In this document: positions 6,077 to 6,495 of the stretch, piece after piece
Numbering within the stretch: position 1 is the first letter of the stretch
Layout of the letters: each line of letters starts with the position of its first letter
Origin: Comamonadaceae bacterium
Lineage (GTDB): Bacteria; Pseudomonadota; Gammaproteobacteria; Burkholderiales; Burkholderiaceae_C
Direction of reading: 5' to 3'
DNA: 6,495 nt
Assembly (NCBI GenBank): GCA_947374105.1
Contig: CANCAO010000098.1
Location: 1 to 6,495, forward strand
Position numbers and translations under genes: made by a program
The notes under the pieces: generated by a model
The model's input: only the letters and a program-made list of their open reading frames with translations
Told to the model about the DNA's origin: nothing
The model's database searches: none

Positions 6077-6136
6077 CCGTTCACCCTGAGCTTGTCGAAG
6101 GGCTTCGACAAGCTCAGCCTGAACGGAAGTTTTGAT
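6077..6136. terminator. Long hairpin between convergent genes, probable repeat acting as a two-way terminator
   Basis: CTGAGCTTGTCGAAG (6086-6100) and CTTCGACAAGCTCAG (6103-6117) are exact complements separated by two bases. Beyond a CC/CC mismatch, CCGTTCA (6077-6083) and TGAACGG (6120-6126) pair as well, giving 22 base pairs. On the plus strand it is followed by AAGTTTTGATTT, a modest T-run. It sits between the convergent DUF6282 and dioxygenase genes, where a two-way terminator would be useful. The TTCGACAAGCTCAG core is a widespread intergenic repeat in many proteobacteria, as I recall, so this is probably a dispersed repeat as well. A smaller hairpin, CTCCG/CGGAG (6140-6151), lies nearer the dioxygenase stop. 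Confidence 0.7.
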
Positions 6137-6166
6137 TTACTCCGAACGGAGCAGGCAAGCGGGTGC

Positions 6167-6495
6167 TCAGGCCGCTTTTTTCTGCCCAATTTCTGCCAGC
6201 GATGTTTGCATCGCCGTAGCGGGCACCCCGTCTTTCCAGGGCAGATCCACCGGGTAGTCCTTCAGCAAGCAGTCATCCGGCAGGCAGGTGATGGGCGTGA
6301 AGTCGCGGTGGGCGATGTACTCGGGGCGCTTGTGGCGGCGGATGTGGTTGCTGACCGCACACAGGCTGAGATAAACGCTGACCCGGTCAAACGGCGACAG
6401 GTTGCTGCCCGAGGCGTGCACCAAGCAGGAGTGGAACAAAATCATCGAACCCGCTGGGCCTTTGGGGCTGACGATGCCCCCCTCTTTGCCCCCAG
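6167..6495 (-). CDS. C-terminal part of a phytanoyl-CoA dioxygenase-family protein (partial)
   Basis: The reverse strand is open from the window edge to a TGA at 6167-6169, showing the last 108 residues. The 5' part lies beyond the window. Members are non-haem iron, 2-oxoglutarate-dependent oxygenases that hydroxylate small molecules. The visible part carries the distal end of the active site: a strand MILFHSCLVHASGSNLSPF with the likely third iron ligand (the His of VHASGSN), then an arginine (FDRVSVYLS) placed to bind 2-oxoglutarate. After that, RPEYIAHRDFTPI resembles the C-terminus of ectoine hydroxylase-like (EctD-type) members. The first iron ligands (HxD) would lie outside the window, so activity cannot be judged. 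The methionine at 6445 is internal: the frame continues upstream with GGIVSPKGPAGS. The substrate is unknown. The gene converges with the DUF6282 gene. Confidence 0.85.
   Translation of the reverse strand, partial: GGKEGGIVSPKGPAGSMILFHSCLVHASGSNLSPFDRVSVYLSLCAVSNHIRRHKRPEYIAHRDFTPITCLPDDCLLKDYPVDLPWKDGVPATAMQTSLAEIGQKKAA

Noticed and set aside
1..6495. CRISPR array, tRNA or rRNA genes, insertion sequences, phage or defence genes
   Set aside because: I saw no regularly spaced direct repeats, cloverleaf sequence, transposase or integrase motifs, or toxin and nuclease signatures. The genes are mostly housekeeping or common accessory types.

Overview
The window looks like ordinary chromosome from a GC-rich betaproteobacterium, most likely a member of the Comamonadaceae (a Rhodoferax/Polaromonas-type genome). 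This rests on codon use, the protein sequences and the style of the short intergenic repeats. It is an inference; no marker gene is present.

Layout. On the minus strand at the left are the first 51 codons of a membrane protein (possibly a MASE2-type sensor), which runs off the window start. Eight bases before it in the same direction lies a penicillin-binding protein 4 gene (dacB). A 39-bp gap separates dacB from a divergent EamA-type transporter. A hairpin-forming repeat follows, then the plus-strand group tsaB, rimI and a family 4 uracil-DNA glycosylase. A 118-bp repeat-rich gap separates the last two. Next is a secreted metal-dependent amidohydrolase-like protein of the DUF6282 type with its own strong ribosome binding site. 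A nearly perfect long hairpin lies between it and the convergent 3' end of a phytanoyl-CoA dioxygenase-family gene, which runs off the window end.

How the genes relate. TsaB (tRNA t6A synthesis) and RimI (N-terminal acetylation of ribosomal protein S18) both serve translation and often sit together. The uracil-DNA glycosylase commonly follows them in beta- and gammaproteobacteria. DacB works in periplasmic peptidoglycan trimming. The transporter, the DUF6282 protein and the dioxygenase have no clear functional link to each other or to the rest.

I found no mobile element, CRISPR array, RNA gene or defence system, and I do not see a new multi-gene system here. The unexplained structure is mostly in short repeats: one supplies the 3' end of the transporter gene, one fills the rimI-udg gap with alternative pairings, one is a 50-bp dyad between convergent genes, and an AT-rich patch inside the glycosylase gene may be a fourth, translated in frame. 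No stretch longer than 300 bases lacks a gene.
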